DNA of 64,000 bases from Crossaster papposus (Eukaryota; Echinodermata; Asteroidea; Velatida; Solasteridae): assembly GCA_037893245.1 (NCBI GenBank), contig JBAIAA010000020.1, positions 186,001 to 250,000 of the forward strand. Direction: 5' to 3'. How positions within the stretch are numbered: the stretch's first letter is position 1; each line of letters begins with the position of its first letter. Under the pieces are notes generated by a model. It saw nothing but the letters and a program-made list of their open reading frames with translations. It searched no databases and had not been told where the DNA came from. The translations under genes were made by a program, and so were the position numbers. Positions 1 to 10,128 of the stretch are shown here, piece after piece.

Positions 1-181
1 GGTGTGAATATTAAAAAATGTAATTGGCTAACCTACTAAAAATTGAAAAGAAATGGAAAGATAAAGACCAAGACAATAATCTGATTGTTGTTTGAGAAAC
101 CCCAGTGATGTCGGTGTGCAAGAAACTTGGTCGTGAACATTGTTGATTTTACACTCTTTTCAATGGGACTTGAATTAGGCA

Positions 182-204
182 GGTGCACCATATAGGAGTG
201 CACC
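182..204. repeat. Palindrome broken in a-type monomers
   Basis: In a-type monomers the centre reads CATATAGGAGTG instead of CCTATAGGGTG, a substitution plus a 1-bp insertion. The dyad is lost and the monomer becomes 487 bp. The same form is at monomers starting 8183, 9642, 21226, 48447 and 61571. Every a-type copy therefore lacks the perfect palindrome, while the monomers around most of them keep it. Confidence 0.9.
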
Positions 205-238
205 ACCCTAATTGTAAGGAACATTTCTACGCTAGCTC

Positions 239-246
239 ATTTGCAT
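239..246 (-). other. ATTTGCAT octamer within the class A/B block
   Basis: ATTTGCAT, the reverse complement of ATGCAAAT, is unchanged in every monomer I read even though class A and class B differ on both sides of it. ATGCAAAT is the classical POU-domain (Oct) octamer of animals. In an array of this kind the match can easily be chance, and the host is not known. Confidence 0.4.
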
Positions 247-256
247 TAAAAGTGCC

Positions 257-306
257 CCCACAATTTCTTTTGAAAACGGATGCCGTTTGGTGAAAGAAAT
301 GGTGGG
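257..306. repeat. 50-nt imperfect hairpin in every monomer
   Basis: Two arms (257-279 and 283-306) fold around a 3-nt ATG loop. The inner stem is AAACGG with CCGTTT, 6 bp and perfect. After an internal loop of 3 by 4 nt, an outer stem pairs CCCACAATTTCTTT with AAAGAAATGGTGGG, 13 of 14 positions matching. It sits at monomer positions 256-305 in 486-bp copies. m-type copies change TTTTG to TTTGG, which falls in the internal loop and spares the stem. c-type copies change TTTCTTTT to TTTATTTT, which breaks one outer pair. Function unknown; structural or binding roles are both possible. Confidence 0.85.
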
Positions 307-422
307 ATTGTGTAAATATAGCATTGGATCAACTCCCTGGTTTTTGAGCTTCAATCCGAGGGCAGACTTGACAAAATTACGGTTGAAAAATGGGTCCTAA
401 TTGCCCTAGAACGTGGAGGGAT

Positions 423-439
423 GCCATTTGTAAAATGGC
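423..439. repeat. Short hairpin GCCATTT / AAATGGC
   Basis: A perfect 7-bp inverted repeat around a GTA spacer, present in nearly every monomer (monomer positions 422-438 in 486-bp copies). Copies with CATTCGT instead of CATTTGT (for example those starting 2919, 3891 and 13531) lose one base pair of the stem. Confidence 0.85.
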
Positions 440-450
440 TGCTTGCAGGC

Positions 451-494
451 TCGGGAAGTATCACTTTTCGGGAGGTGTGTTTCTTTCGGTGTGA
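451..494 (+). repeat. Three related 9-mers across the monomer junction
   Basis: TCGGGAAGT (451-459), TCGGGAGGT (468-476) and TCGGTGTGA (486-494) are spaced 17 and 18 bp apart and straddle the boundary I use between monomers. The third is TTGGTGTGA where the tail ends TTTT rather than TTTC. They may be remnants of a short repeat or phased protein sites; this is inference. Confidence 0.5.
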
Positions 495-668
495 ATATTA
501 AAAAATGTAATTGGCTAACCTACTAAAAATTGAAAAGAAATGGAAAGATAAAGACCAAGACAATAATCTGATTGTTGTTTGAGAAACCCCAGTGATGTCG
601 GTGTGCAAGAAACTTGGTCGTGAACATTGTTGATTTTACACTCTTTTCAATGGGACTTGAATTAGGCA

Positions 669-691
669 GGTGCACCCTATAGGAGTGCACC
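669..691. repeat. Palindrome broken in b-type monomers
   Basis: The right arm carries a 1-bp insertion (CTATAGGAGTG), so the arms no longer match without a bulge. The same form is at monomers starting 10129, 21713, 28520, 48934 and 62058; the copy at 27547 has CTATATGAGTG. b-type monomers combine this left half, shared with a-type, with a class A right half. Confidence 0.9.
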
Positions 692-1641
692 ACCCTAATT
701 GTAAGGAGAATTTCTACGCGAGCTCATTTGCATGAAATGTGCCCCCACAATTTCTTTTGAAAACGGATGCCGTTTGGTGAAAGAAATGGTGGGATTGTGT
801 AAATATAGCATAGGATCAACTCCCTGGTTTTTGAGCTTCAATCTGAGGGCAGACTTGACAAAATTACGGTTGAAAAATGGGTCCTAATTGCCCTAGAACG
901 TGGAGGGATGCCATTTGTAAAATGGCTGCTTGCAGGCTCGGGAAGTATCACTTTTCGGGAGGTGAGTTTCTTTTGGTGTGAATATAATAAAATGTAATTG
1001 GCTAACCTACTAAAAATTGAAAAAAAATGGAAAGATAAAGACCAAGACAATAATCTGATTGTTGTTTGAGAAACCCCAGTGATGTCGGTGTGCAAGAAAC
1101 TTGGTCGTGAACATTGTTGATTTTACACCGTTTTCAATGGGACTTGAATTAGGCAGGTGCACCCTATAGGGTGCACCACCCTAATTGTAAGGAGAATTTC
1201 TACGCGAGCTCATTTGCATGAAATGTGCCCCCACAATTTATTTTGAAAACGGATGCCGTTTGGTGAAAGAAATGGTGGGATTGTGTAAATATAGCATAGG
1301 ATCAACTCCCTGGTTTTTGAGCTTCAATCTGAGGGCAGACTTGACAAAATTACGGTTGAAAAATGGGTCCTAATTGCCCTAGAACGTGGAGGGATGCCAT
1401 TTGTAAAATGGCTGCTTGCAGGCTCGGGAAGTATCACTTTTCGGGAGGTGAGTTTCTTTTGGTGTGAATATAAAAAAATGTAATTGGCTAACCTACTAAA
1501 AATTGAAAAGAAATGGAAAGATAAAGACCAAGACAATAATCTGATTGTTGTTTGAGAAACCCCAGTGATGTCGGTGTGCAAGAAACTTGGTCGTGAACAT
1601 TGTTGATTTTACACCGTTTTCAATGGGACTTGAATTAGGCA

Positions 1642-1663
1642 GGTGCACCCTATAGGGTGCACC
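1642..1663. repeat. Perfect 22-bp palindrome in each typical monomer
   Basis: The half-site GGTGCACCCTA is followed immediately by its exact reverse complement, with no spacer. It lies at monomer positions 182-203. By my reading about 109 of the 132 monomers have the perfect form. It can be a dyad binding site or extrude a cruciform; the sequence alone does not show which. It contains two GTGCAC sites and a central CTATAG. Confidence 0.95.
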
Positions 1664-1946
1664 ACCCTAATTGTAAGGAGAATTTCTACGCGAGCTCATT
1701 TGCATGAAATGTGCCCCCACAATTTCTTTTGAAAACGGATGCCGTTTGGTGAAAGAAATGGTGGGATTGTGTAAATATAGCATAGGATCAACTCCCTGGT
1801 TTTTGAGCTTCAATCCGAGGGCAGACTTGACAAAATTACGGTTGAAAAATGGGTCCTAATTGCCCTAGAACGTGGAGGGATGCCATTTGTAAAATGGCTG
1901 CTTGCAGGCTCGAGAAGTATCACTTTTCGGGAGGTGTGTTACTTTT

Positions 1947-2432
1947 GGTGTGAATATTAAAAAATGTAATTGGCTAACCTACTAAAAATTGAAAAGAAAT
2001 GGAAAGATAAAGACCAAGACAATAATCTGATTGTTGTTTGAGAAACCCCAGTGATGTCGGTGTACAAGAAACTTGGTCGTGAACATTGTTGATTTTACAC
2101 TGTTTTCAATGGGACTTGAATTAGGCAGGTGCACCCTATAGGGTGCACCACCCTAATTGTAAGGAACATTTCTACGCTAGCTCATTTGCATTAAAAGTGC
2201 CCCCACAATTTCTTTTGAAAACGGATGCCGTTTGGTGAAAGAAATGGTGGGATTGTGTAAATATAGCATAGGATCAACTCCCTGGTTTTTGAGCTTCAAT
2301 CCGAGGGCAGACTTGACAAAATTACGGTTGAAAAATGGGTCCTAATTGCCCTAGAACGTGGAGGGATGCCATTTGTAAAATGGCTGCTTGCAGGCTCGAG
2401 AAGTATCACTTTTCGGGAGGTGTGTTTCTTTT
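1947..2432 (+). repeat. Reference class B monomer
   Basis: A typical 486-bp class B copy. Diagnostic sites: head GAATATTAAAAAATG, TGTACAAG, ACACTG, perfect palindrome at monomer positions 182-203, GGAACATTTC, GCTAGC (an NheI site), CATTAAAAG, CATAGG, CCGAGGG, CATTTGT, CTCGAG (an XhoI site) and a tail ending TTTCTTTT. Class B is the majority form, about 85 of 132 copies, and is the only form between 34839 and 48933. Confidence 0.9.
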
Positions 2433-2918
2433 GGTGTGAATATTAAAAAATGTAATTGGCTAACCTACTAAAAATTGAAAAGAAATGGAAAGATAAAGAC
2501 CAAGACAATAATCTGATTGTTGTTTGAGAAACCCCAGTGATGTCGGTGTGCAAGAAACTTGGTCGTGAACATTGTTGATTTTACACCGTTTTCAATGGGA
2601 CTTGAATTAGGCAGGTGCACCCTATAGGGTGCACCACCCTAATTGTAAGGAGAATTTCTACGCGAGCTCATTTGCATGAAATGTGCCCCCACAATTTCTT
2701 TTGAAAACGGATGCCGTTTGGTGAAAGAAATGGTGGGATTGTGTAAATATAGCATAGGATCAACTCCCTGGTTTTTGAGCTTCAATCTGAGGGCAGACTT
2801 GACAAAATTACGGTTGAAAAATGGGTCCTAATTGCCCTAGAACGTGGAGGGATGCCATTTGTAAAATGGCTGCTTGCAGGCTCGGGAAGTATCACTTTTC
2901 GGGAGGTGAGTTTCTTTT
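2433..2918 (+). repeat. Reference class A monomer
   Basis: A typical 486-bp class A copy. It differs from class B by linked changes: ACACCG, GGAGAATTTC, GCGAGCTC (a SacI site in place of NheI), CATGAAATG and usually CTGAGGG. Its tail is GTGAGTTTCTTTT, and the following monomer therefore usually has the head GAATATAAAAAAATG or GAATATAATAAAATG. About 47 copies are class A. They occur in clusters at 488-4376, 10129-16933, 21713-34838, 48934-54766 and 62058-63030, nearly always interleaved with class B copies. Confidence 0.9.
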
Positions 2919-5834
2919 GGTGTGAATATAAAAAAATGTAATTGGCTAACCTACTAAAAATTGAAAAGAAATGGAAAGATAAAGACCAAGACAATAATCT
3001 GATTGTTGTTTGAGAAACCCAAGTGATGTCGGTGTGCAAGAAACTTGGTCGTGAACATTGTTGATTTTACACCGTTTTCAATGGGACTTGAATTAGGCAG
3101 GTGCACCCTATAGGGTGCACCACCCTAATTGTAAGGAGAATTTCTACGCGAGCTCATTTGCATGAAATGTGCCCCCACAATTTCTTTTGAAAACGGATGC
3201 CGTTTGGTGAAAGAAATGGTGGGATTGTGTAAATATAGCATAGGATCAACTCCCTGGTTTTTGAGCTTCAATCCGAGGGCAGACTTGACAAAATTACGGT
3301 TGAAAAATGGGTCCTAATTGCCCTAGAACGTGGAGGGATGCCATTCGTAAAATGGCTGCTTGCAGGCTCGAGAAGTATCACTTTTCGGGAGGTGTGTTAC
3401 TTTTGGTGTGAATATTAAAAAATGTAATTGGCTAACCTACTAAAAATTGAAAAGAAATGGAAAGATAAAGACCAAGACAATAATCTGATTGTTGTTTGAG
3501 AAACCCCAGTGATGTCGGTGTACAAGAAACTTGGTCGTGAACATTGTTGATTTTACACTGTTTTCAATGGGACTTGAATTAGGCAGGTGCACCCTATAGG
3601 GTGCACCACCCTAATTGTAAGGAACATTTCTACGCTAGCTCATTTGCATTAAAAGTGCCCCCACAATTTCTTTTGAAAACGGATGCCGTTTGGTGAAAGA
3701 AATGGTGGGATTGTGTAAATATAGCATAGGATCAACTCCCTGGTTTTTGAGCTTCAATCTGAGGGCAGACTTGACAAAATTACGGTTGAAAAATGGGTCC
3801 TAATTGCCCTAGAACGTGGAGGGATGCCATTTGTAAAATGGCTGCTTGCAGGCTCGGGAAGTATCACTTTTCGGGAGGTGAGTTTCTTTTGGTGTGAATA
3901 TAAAAAAATGTAATTGGCTAACCTACTAAAAATTGAAAAGAAATGGAAAGATAAAGACCAAGACAATAATCTGATTGTTGTTTGAGAAACCCCAGTGATG
4001 TCGGTGTGCAAGAAACTTGGTCGTGAACATTGTTGATTTTACACCGTTTTCAATGGGACTTGAATTAGGCAGGTGCACCCTATAGGGTGCACCACCCTAA
4101 TTGTAAGGAGAATTTCTACGCGAGCTCATTTGCATGAAATGTGCCCCCACAATTTCTTTTGAAAACGGATGCCGTTTGGTGAAAGAAATGGTGGGATTGT
4201 GTAAATATAGCATAGGATCAACTCCCTGGTTTTTGAGCTTCAATCCGAGGGCAGACTTGACAAAATTACGGTTGAAAAATGGGTCCTAATTGCCCTAGAA
4301 CGTGGAGGGATGCCATTCGTAAAATGGCTGCTTGCAGGCTCGAGAAGTATCACTTTTCGGGAGGTGTGTTACTTTTGGTGTGAATATTAAAAAATGTAAT
4401 TGGCTAACCTACTAAAAATTGAAAAGAAATGGAAAGATAAAGACCAAGACAATAATCTGATTGTTGTTTGAGAAACCCCAGTGATGTCGGTGTACAAGAA
4501 ACTTGGTCGTGAACATTGTTGATTTTACACTCTTTTCAATGGGACTTGAATTAGGCAGGTGCACCCTATAGGGTGCACCACCCTAATTGTAAGGAACATT
4601 TCTACGCTAGCTCATTTGCATTAAAAGTGCCCCCACAATTTCTTTTGAAAACGGATGCCGTTTGGTGAAAGAAATGGTGGGATTGTGTAAATATAGCATT
4701 GGATCAACTCCCTGGTTTTTGAGCTTCAATCCGAGGGCAGACTTGACAAAATTACGGTTGAAAAATGGGTCCTAATTGCCCTAGAACGTGGAGGGATGCC
4801 ATTTGTAAAATGGCTGCTTGCAGGCTCGAGAAGTATCACTTTTCGGGAGGTGTGTTTCTTTTGGTGTGAATATTAAAAAATGTAATTGGCTAACCTACTA
4901 AAAATTGAAAAGAAATGGAAAGATAAAGACCAAGACAATAATCTGATTGTTGTTTGAGAAACCCCAGTGATGTCGGTGTGCAAGAAACTTGGTCGTGAAC
5001 ATTGTTGATTTTACACTGTTTTCAATGGGACTTGAATTAGGCAGGTGCACCCTATAGGGTGCACCACCCTAATTGTAAGGAACATTTCTACGCTAGCTCA
5101 TTTGCATTAAAAGTGCCCCCACAATTTCTTTTGAAAACGGATGCCGTTTGGTGAAAGAAATGGTGGGATTGTGTAAATATAGCATAGGATCAACTCCCTG
5201 GTTTTTGAGCTTCAATCCGAGGGCAGACTTGACAAAATTACGGTTGAAAAATGGGTCCTAATTGCCCTAGAACGTGGAGGGATGCCATTTGTAAAATGGC
5301 TGCTTGCAGGCTCGGGAAGTATCACTTTTCGGGAGGTGTGTTTCTTTCGGTGTGAATATTAAAAAATGTAATTGGCTAACCTACTAAAAATTGAAAAGAA
5401 ATGGAAAGATAAAGACCAAGACAATAATCTGATTGTTGTTTGAGAAACCCCAGTGATGTCGGTGTGCAAGAAACTTGGTCGTGAACATTGTTGATTTTAC
5501 ACTGTTTTCAATGGGACTTAAATTAGGCAGGTGCACCCTATAGGGTGCACCACCCTAATTGTAAGGAACATTTCTACGCTAGCTCATTTGCATTAAAAGT
5601 GCCCCCACAATTTCTTTTGAAAACGGATGCCGTTTGGTGAAAGAAATGGTGGGATTGTGTAAATATAGCATAGGATCAACTCCCTGGTTTTTGAGCTTCA
5701 ATCCGAGGGCAGACTTGACAAAATTACGGTTGAAAAATGGGTCCTAATTGCCCTAGAACGTGGAGGGATGCCATTTGTAAAATGGCTGCTTGCAGGCTCG
5801 GGAAGTATCACTTTTCGGGAGGTGTGTTTCTTTC

Positions 5835-8182
5835 GGTGTGAATATTAAAAAATGTAATTGGCTAACCTACTAAAAATTAAAAAGAAATGGAAAGATAAAG
5901 ACCAAGACAATAATCTGATTGTTGTTTGAGAAACCCCAGTGATGTCGGTGTGCAAGAAACTTGGTCGTGAACATTGTTGATTTTACACTCTTTTCAATGG
6001 GACTTGAATTAGGCAGGTGCACCCTATAGGGTGCACCACCCTAATTGTAAGGAACATTTCTACGCTAGCTCATTTGCATTAAAAGTGCCCCCACAATTTC
6101 TTTTGAAAACGGATGCCGTTTGGTGAAAGAAATGGTGGGATTGTGTAAATATAGCATTGGATCAACTCCCTGGTTTTTGAGCTTCAATCCGAGGGCAGAC
6201 TTGACAAAATTACGGTTGAAAAATGGGTCCTAATTGCCCTAGAACGTGGAGGGATGCCATTTGTAAAATGGCTGCTTGCAGGCTCGGGAAGTATCACTTT
6301 TCGGGAGGTGTGTTTCTTTCGGTGTGAATATTAAAAAATGTAATTGGCTAACCTACTAAAAATTAAAAAGAAATGGAAAGATAAAGACCAAGACAATAAT
6401 CTGATTGTTGTTTGAGAAACCCCAGTGATGTCGGTGTGCAAGAAACTTGGTCGTGAACATTGTTGATTTTACACTCTTTTCAATGGGACTTGAATTAGGC
6501 AGGTGCACCCTATAGGGTGCACCACCCTAATTGTAAGGAACATTTCTACGCTAGCTCATTTGCATTAAAAGTGCCCCCACAATTTCTTTGGAAAACGGAT
6601 GCCGTTTGGTGAAAGAAATGGTGGGATTGTGTAAATATAGCATTGGATCAACTCCCTGGTTTTTGAGCTTCAATCCGAAGGCAGACTTGACAAAATTACG
6701 GTTGAAAAATGGGTCCTAATTGCCCTAGAACGTGGAGGGATGCCATTTGTAAAATGGCTGCTTGCAGGCTCGGGAAGTATCACTTTTCGGGAGGTGTGTT
6801 TCTTTCGGTGTGAATATTAAAAAATGTAATTGGCTAACCTACTAAAAATTGAAAAGAAATGGAAAGATAAAGACCAAGACAATAATCTGATTGTTGTTTG
6901 AGAAACCCCAGTGATGTCGGTGTGCAAGAAACTTGGTCGTGAACATTGTTGATTTTACACTGTTTTCAATGGGACTTAAATTAGGCAGGTGCACCCTATA
7001 GGGTGCACCACCCTAATTGTAAGGAACATTTCTACGCTAGCTCATTTGCATTAAAAGTGCCCCCACAATTTCTTTTGAAAACGGATGCCGTTTGGTGAAA
7101 GAAATGGTGGGATTGTGTAAATATAGCATAGGATCAACTCCCTGGTTTTTGAGCTTCAATCCGAGGGCAGACTTGACAAAATTACGGTTGAAAAATGGGT
7201 CCTAATTGCCCTAGAACGTGGAGGGATGCCATTTGTAAAATGGCTGCTTGCAGGCTCGAGAAGTATCACTTTTCGGGAGGTGTGTTTCTTTCGGTGTGAA
7301 TATTAAAAAATGTAATTGGCTAACCTACTAAAAATTGAAAAGAAATGGAAAGATAAAGACCAAGACAATAATCTGATTGTTGTTTGAGAAACCCCAGTGA
7401 TGTAGGTGTACAAGAAACTTGGTCGTGGAACATTTCTACGCTAGCTCATTTGCATTAAAAGTGCCCCCACAATTTCTTTTGAAAACGGATGCCGTTTGGT
7501 GAAAGAAATGGTGGGATTGTGTAAATATAGCATTGGATCAACTCCCTGGTTTTTGAGCTTCAATCCGAGGGCAGACTTGACAAAATTACGGTTGAAAAAT
7601 GGGTCCTAATTGCCCTAGAACGTGGAGGGATGCCATTTGTAAAATGGCTGCTTGCAGGCTCGGGAAGTATCACTTTTCGGGAGGTGTGTTTCTTTCGGTG
7701 TGAATATTAAAAAATGTAATTGGCTAACCTACTAAAAATTAAAAAGAAATGGAAAGATAAAGACCAAGACAATAATCTGATTGTTGTTTGAGAAACCCCA
7801 GTGATGTCGGTGTGCAAGAAACTTGGTCGTGAACATTGTTGATTTTACACTCTTTTCAATGGGACTTGAATTAGGCAGGTGCACCCTATAGGGTGCACCA
7901 CCCTAATTGTAAGGAACATTTCTACGCTAGCTCATTTGCATTAAAAGTGCCCCCACAATTTCTTTGGAAAACGGATGCCGTTTGGTGAAAGAAATGGTGG
8001 GATTGTGTAAATATAGCATTGGATCAACTCCCTGGTTTTTGAGCTTCAATCCGAAGGCAGACTTGACAAAATTACGGTTGAAAAATGGGTCCTAATTGCC
8101 CTAGAACGTGGAGGGATGCCATTTGTAAAATGGCTGCTTGCAGGCTCGGGAAGTATCACTTTTCGGGAGGTGTGTTTCTTTC
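5835..8182 (+). repeat. Segment l-m-n-o-m, copy 1 of a 13,043-bp-spaced duplication
   Basis: Five monomers that match 18878-21225 in order and in markers: AATTAAAAAG in l and m, TTTGGAAAA with CCGAAGG in m, GACTTAAATT in n, and the 82-bp deletion in o. A related, undeleted version is at 59141-61570. Confidence 0.9.
7293..7696 (+). repeat. Deletion monomer, 404 bp (first copy)
   Basis: This copy lacks 82 bp between GGTCGTG and GAACATTTC; the junction is at 7427/7428. The missing piece starts at the AACATTGTTG segment and ends just before GGAACATTTC, so the 22-bp palindrome is lost completely. The two ends lie near copies of GAACATT, so short homology may have helped. The monomer also carries the rare TGTAGGTGTAC variant (o-type). 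Confidence 0.95.
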
Positions 8183-10128
8183 GGTGTGAATATTAAAAAA
8201 TGTAATTGGCTAACCTACTAAAAATTGAAAAGAAATGGAAAGATAAAGACCAAGACAATAATCTGATTGTTGTTTGAGAAACCCCAGTGATGTCGGTGTG
8301 CAAGAAACTTGGTCGTGAACATTGTTGATTTTACACTCTTTTCAATGGGACTTGAATTAGGCAGGTGCACCATATAGGAGTGCACCACCCTAATTGTAAG
8401 AAACATTTCTACGCTAGCTCATTTGCATTAAAAGTGCCCCCACAATTTCTTTTGAAAACGGATGCCGTTTGGTGAAAGAAATGGTGGGATTGTGTAAATA
8501 TAGCATAGGATCAACTCCCTGGTTTTTGAGCTTCAATCCGAGGGCAGACTTGACAAAATTACGGTTGAAAAATGGGTCCTAATTGCCCTAGAACGTGGAG
8601 GGATGCCATTTGTAAAATGGCTGCTTGCAGGCTCGGGAAGTATCACTTTTCGGGAGGTGTGTTTCTTTCGGTGTGAATATTAAAAAATGTAATTGGCTAA
8701 CCTACTAAAAATTAAAAAGAAATGGAAAGATAAAGACCAAGACAATAATCTGATTGTTGTTTGAGAAACCCCAGTGATGTCGGTGTGCAAGAAACTTGGT
8801 CGTGAACATTGTTGATTTTACACTCTTTTCAATGGGACTTGAATTAGGCAGGTGCACCCTATAGGGTGCACCACCCTAATTGTAAGGAACATTTCTACGC
8901 TAGCTCATTTGCATTAAAAGTGCCCCCACAATTTCTTTTGAAAACGGATGCCGTTTGGTGAAAGAAATGGTGGGATTGTGTAAATATAGCATTGGATCAA
9001 CTCCCTGGTTTTTGAGCTTCAATCCGAGGGCAGACTTGACAAAATTACGGTTGAAAAATGGGTCCTAATTGCCCTAGAACGTGGAGGGATGCCATTTGTA
9101 AAATGGCTGCTTGCAGGCTCGGGAAGTATCACTTTTCGGGAGGTGTGTTTCTTTCGGTGTGAATATTAAAAAATGTAATTGGCTAACCTACTAAAAATTA
9201 AAAAGAAATGGAAAGATAAAGACCAAGACAATAATCTGATTGTTGTTTGAGAAACCCCAGTGATGTCGGTGTGCAAGAAACTTGGTCGTGAACATTGTTG
9301 ATTTTACACTCTTTTCAATGGGACTTGAATTAGGCAGGTGCACCCTATAGGGTGCACCACCCTAATTGTAAGGAACATTTCTACGCTAGCTCATTTGCAT
9401 TAAAAGTGCCCCCACAATTTCTTTGGAAAACGGATGCCGTTTGGTGAAAGAAATGGTGGGATTGTGTAAATATAGCATTGGATCAACTCCCTGGTTTTTG
9501 AGCTTCAATCCGAAGGCAGACTTGACAAAATTACGGTTGAAAAATGGGTCCTAATTGCCCTAGAACGTGGAGGGATGCCATTTGTAAAATGGCTGCTTGC
9601 AGGCTCGGGAAGTATCACTTTTCGGGAGGTGTGTTTCTTTCGGTGTGAATATTAAAAAATGTAATTGGCTAACCTACTAAAAATTGAAAAGAAATGGAAA
9701 GATAAAGACCAAGACAATAATCTGATTGTTGTTTGAGAAACCCCAGTGATGTCGGTGTGCAAGAAACTTGGTCGTGAACATTGTTGATTTTACACTCTTT
9801 TCAATGGGACTTGAATTAGGCAGGTGCACCATATAGGAGTGCACCACCCTAATTGTAAGAAACATTTCTACGCTAGCTCATTTGCATTAAAAGTGCCCCC
9901 ACAATTTCTTTTGAAAACGGATGCCGTTTGGTGAAAGAAATGGTGGGATTGTGTAAATATAGCATTGGATCAACTCCCTGGTTTTTGAGCTTCAATCCGA
10001 GGGCAGACTTGACAAAATTACGGTTGAAAAATGGGTCCTAATTGCCCTAGAACGTGGAGGGATGCCATTTGTAAAATGGCTGCTTGCAGGCTCGGGAAGT
10101 ATCACTTTTCGGGAGGTGTGTTTCTTTC
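7697..10128 (+). repeat. Local three-monomer duplication (m-a-l, m-a)
   Basis: Monomers at 7697, 8183 and 8670 are m, a and l; those at 9156 and 9642 are again m and a, 1459 bp downstream. Both a-type copies have GTAAGAAAC instead of GTAAGGAAC. The duplication explains why the 5835-8182 pair is offset by 27 monomers while the 9642-14380 pair is offset by 24. Confidence 0.85.

Larger units (their letters stand above)
1..9641 (+). repeat. Superblock 1 (20 monomers)
   Basis: Monomer starts: 1, 488, 975, 1461, 1947, 2433, 2919, 3405, 3891, 4377, 4863, 5349, 5835, 6321, 6807, 7293, 7697, 8183, 8670, 9156. Subtype order by my reading is a b c d e f g h g i j k l m n o m a l m. The left part mixes class A and class B monomers; from 4377 onward all are class B. 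The copy at 7293 carries the 82-bp deletion. The block ends where a second a-type monomer is followed by b and c at 9642. The extra a-l-m near the end comes from a local three-monomer duplication. Confidence 0.85.

Noticed and set aside
36-224. 62-residue minus-strand open frame starting with ATG, at six places (36, 8218, 9677, 21261, 48482, 61606)
   Set aside because: It exists only in a-type monomers because their 1-bp insertion in the palindrome shifts the frame. No domain, signal or conservation beyond the DNA repeat supports a protein.
296-330. TATA-like promoter (GTGTAAATATAGCAT) in each monomer
   Set aside because: The AT-rich motif is present in all copies but has no gene or transcript evidence downstream; not enough to call a promoter.
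423-470. CENP-B box (TTCG, four bases, A, two bases, CGGG)
   Set aside because: CATTCGT monomers match the first half (TTCGTAAAA), but the second half reads GCTG instead of CGGG. TTTTCGGGAGG lacks the required A. No full match on either strand.
838-1095. 85-residue minus-strand open frame, recurring about 25 times (for example 1324-1581, 10479-10736, 62408-62665)
   Set aside because: It crosses a monomer boundary and is open only where the downstream monomer has a GAATATAATAAAATG or GAATATAAAAAAATG head; the usual GAATATTAAAAAATG gives an in-frame stop. It starts with TTG, not ATG. It shows no domain and simply follows one repeat variant.
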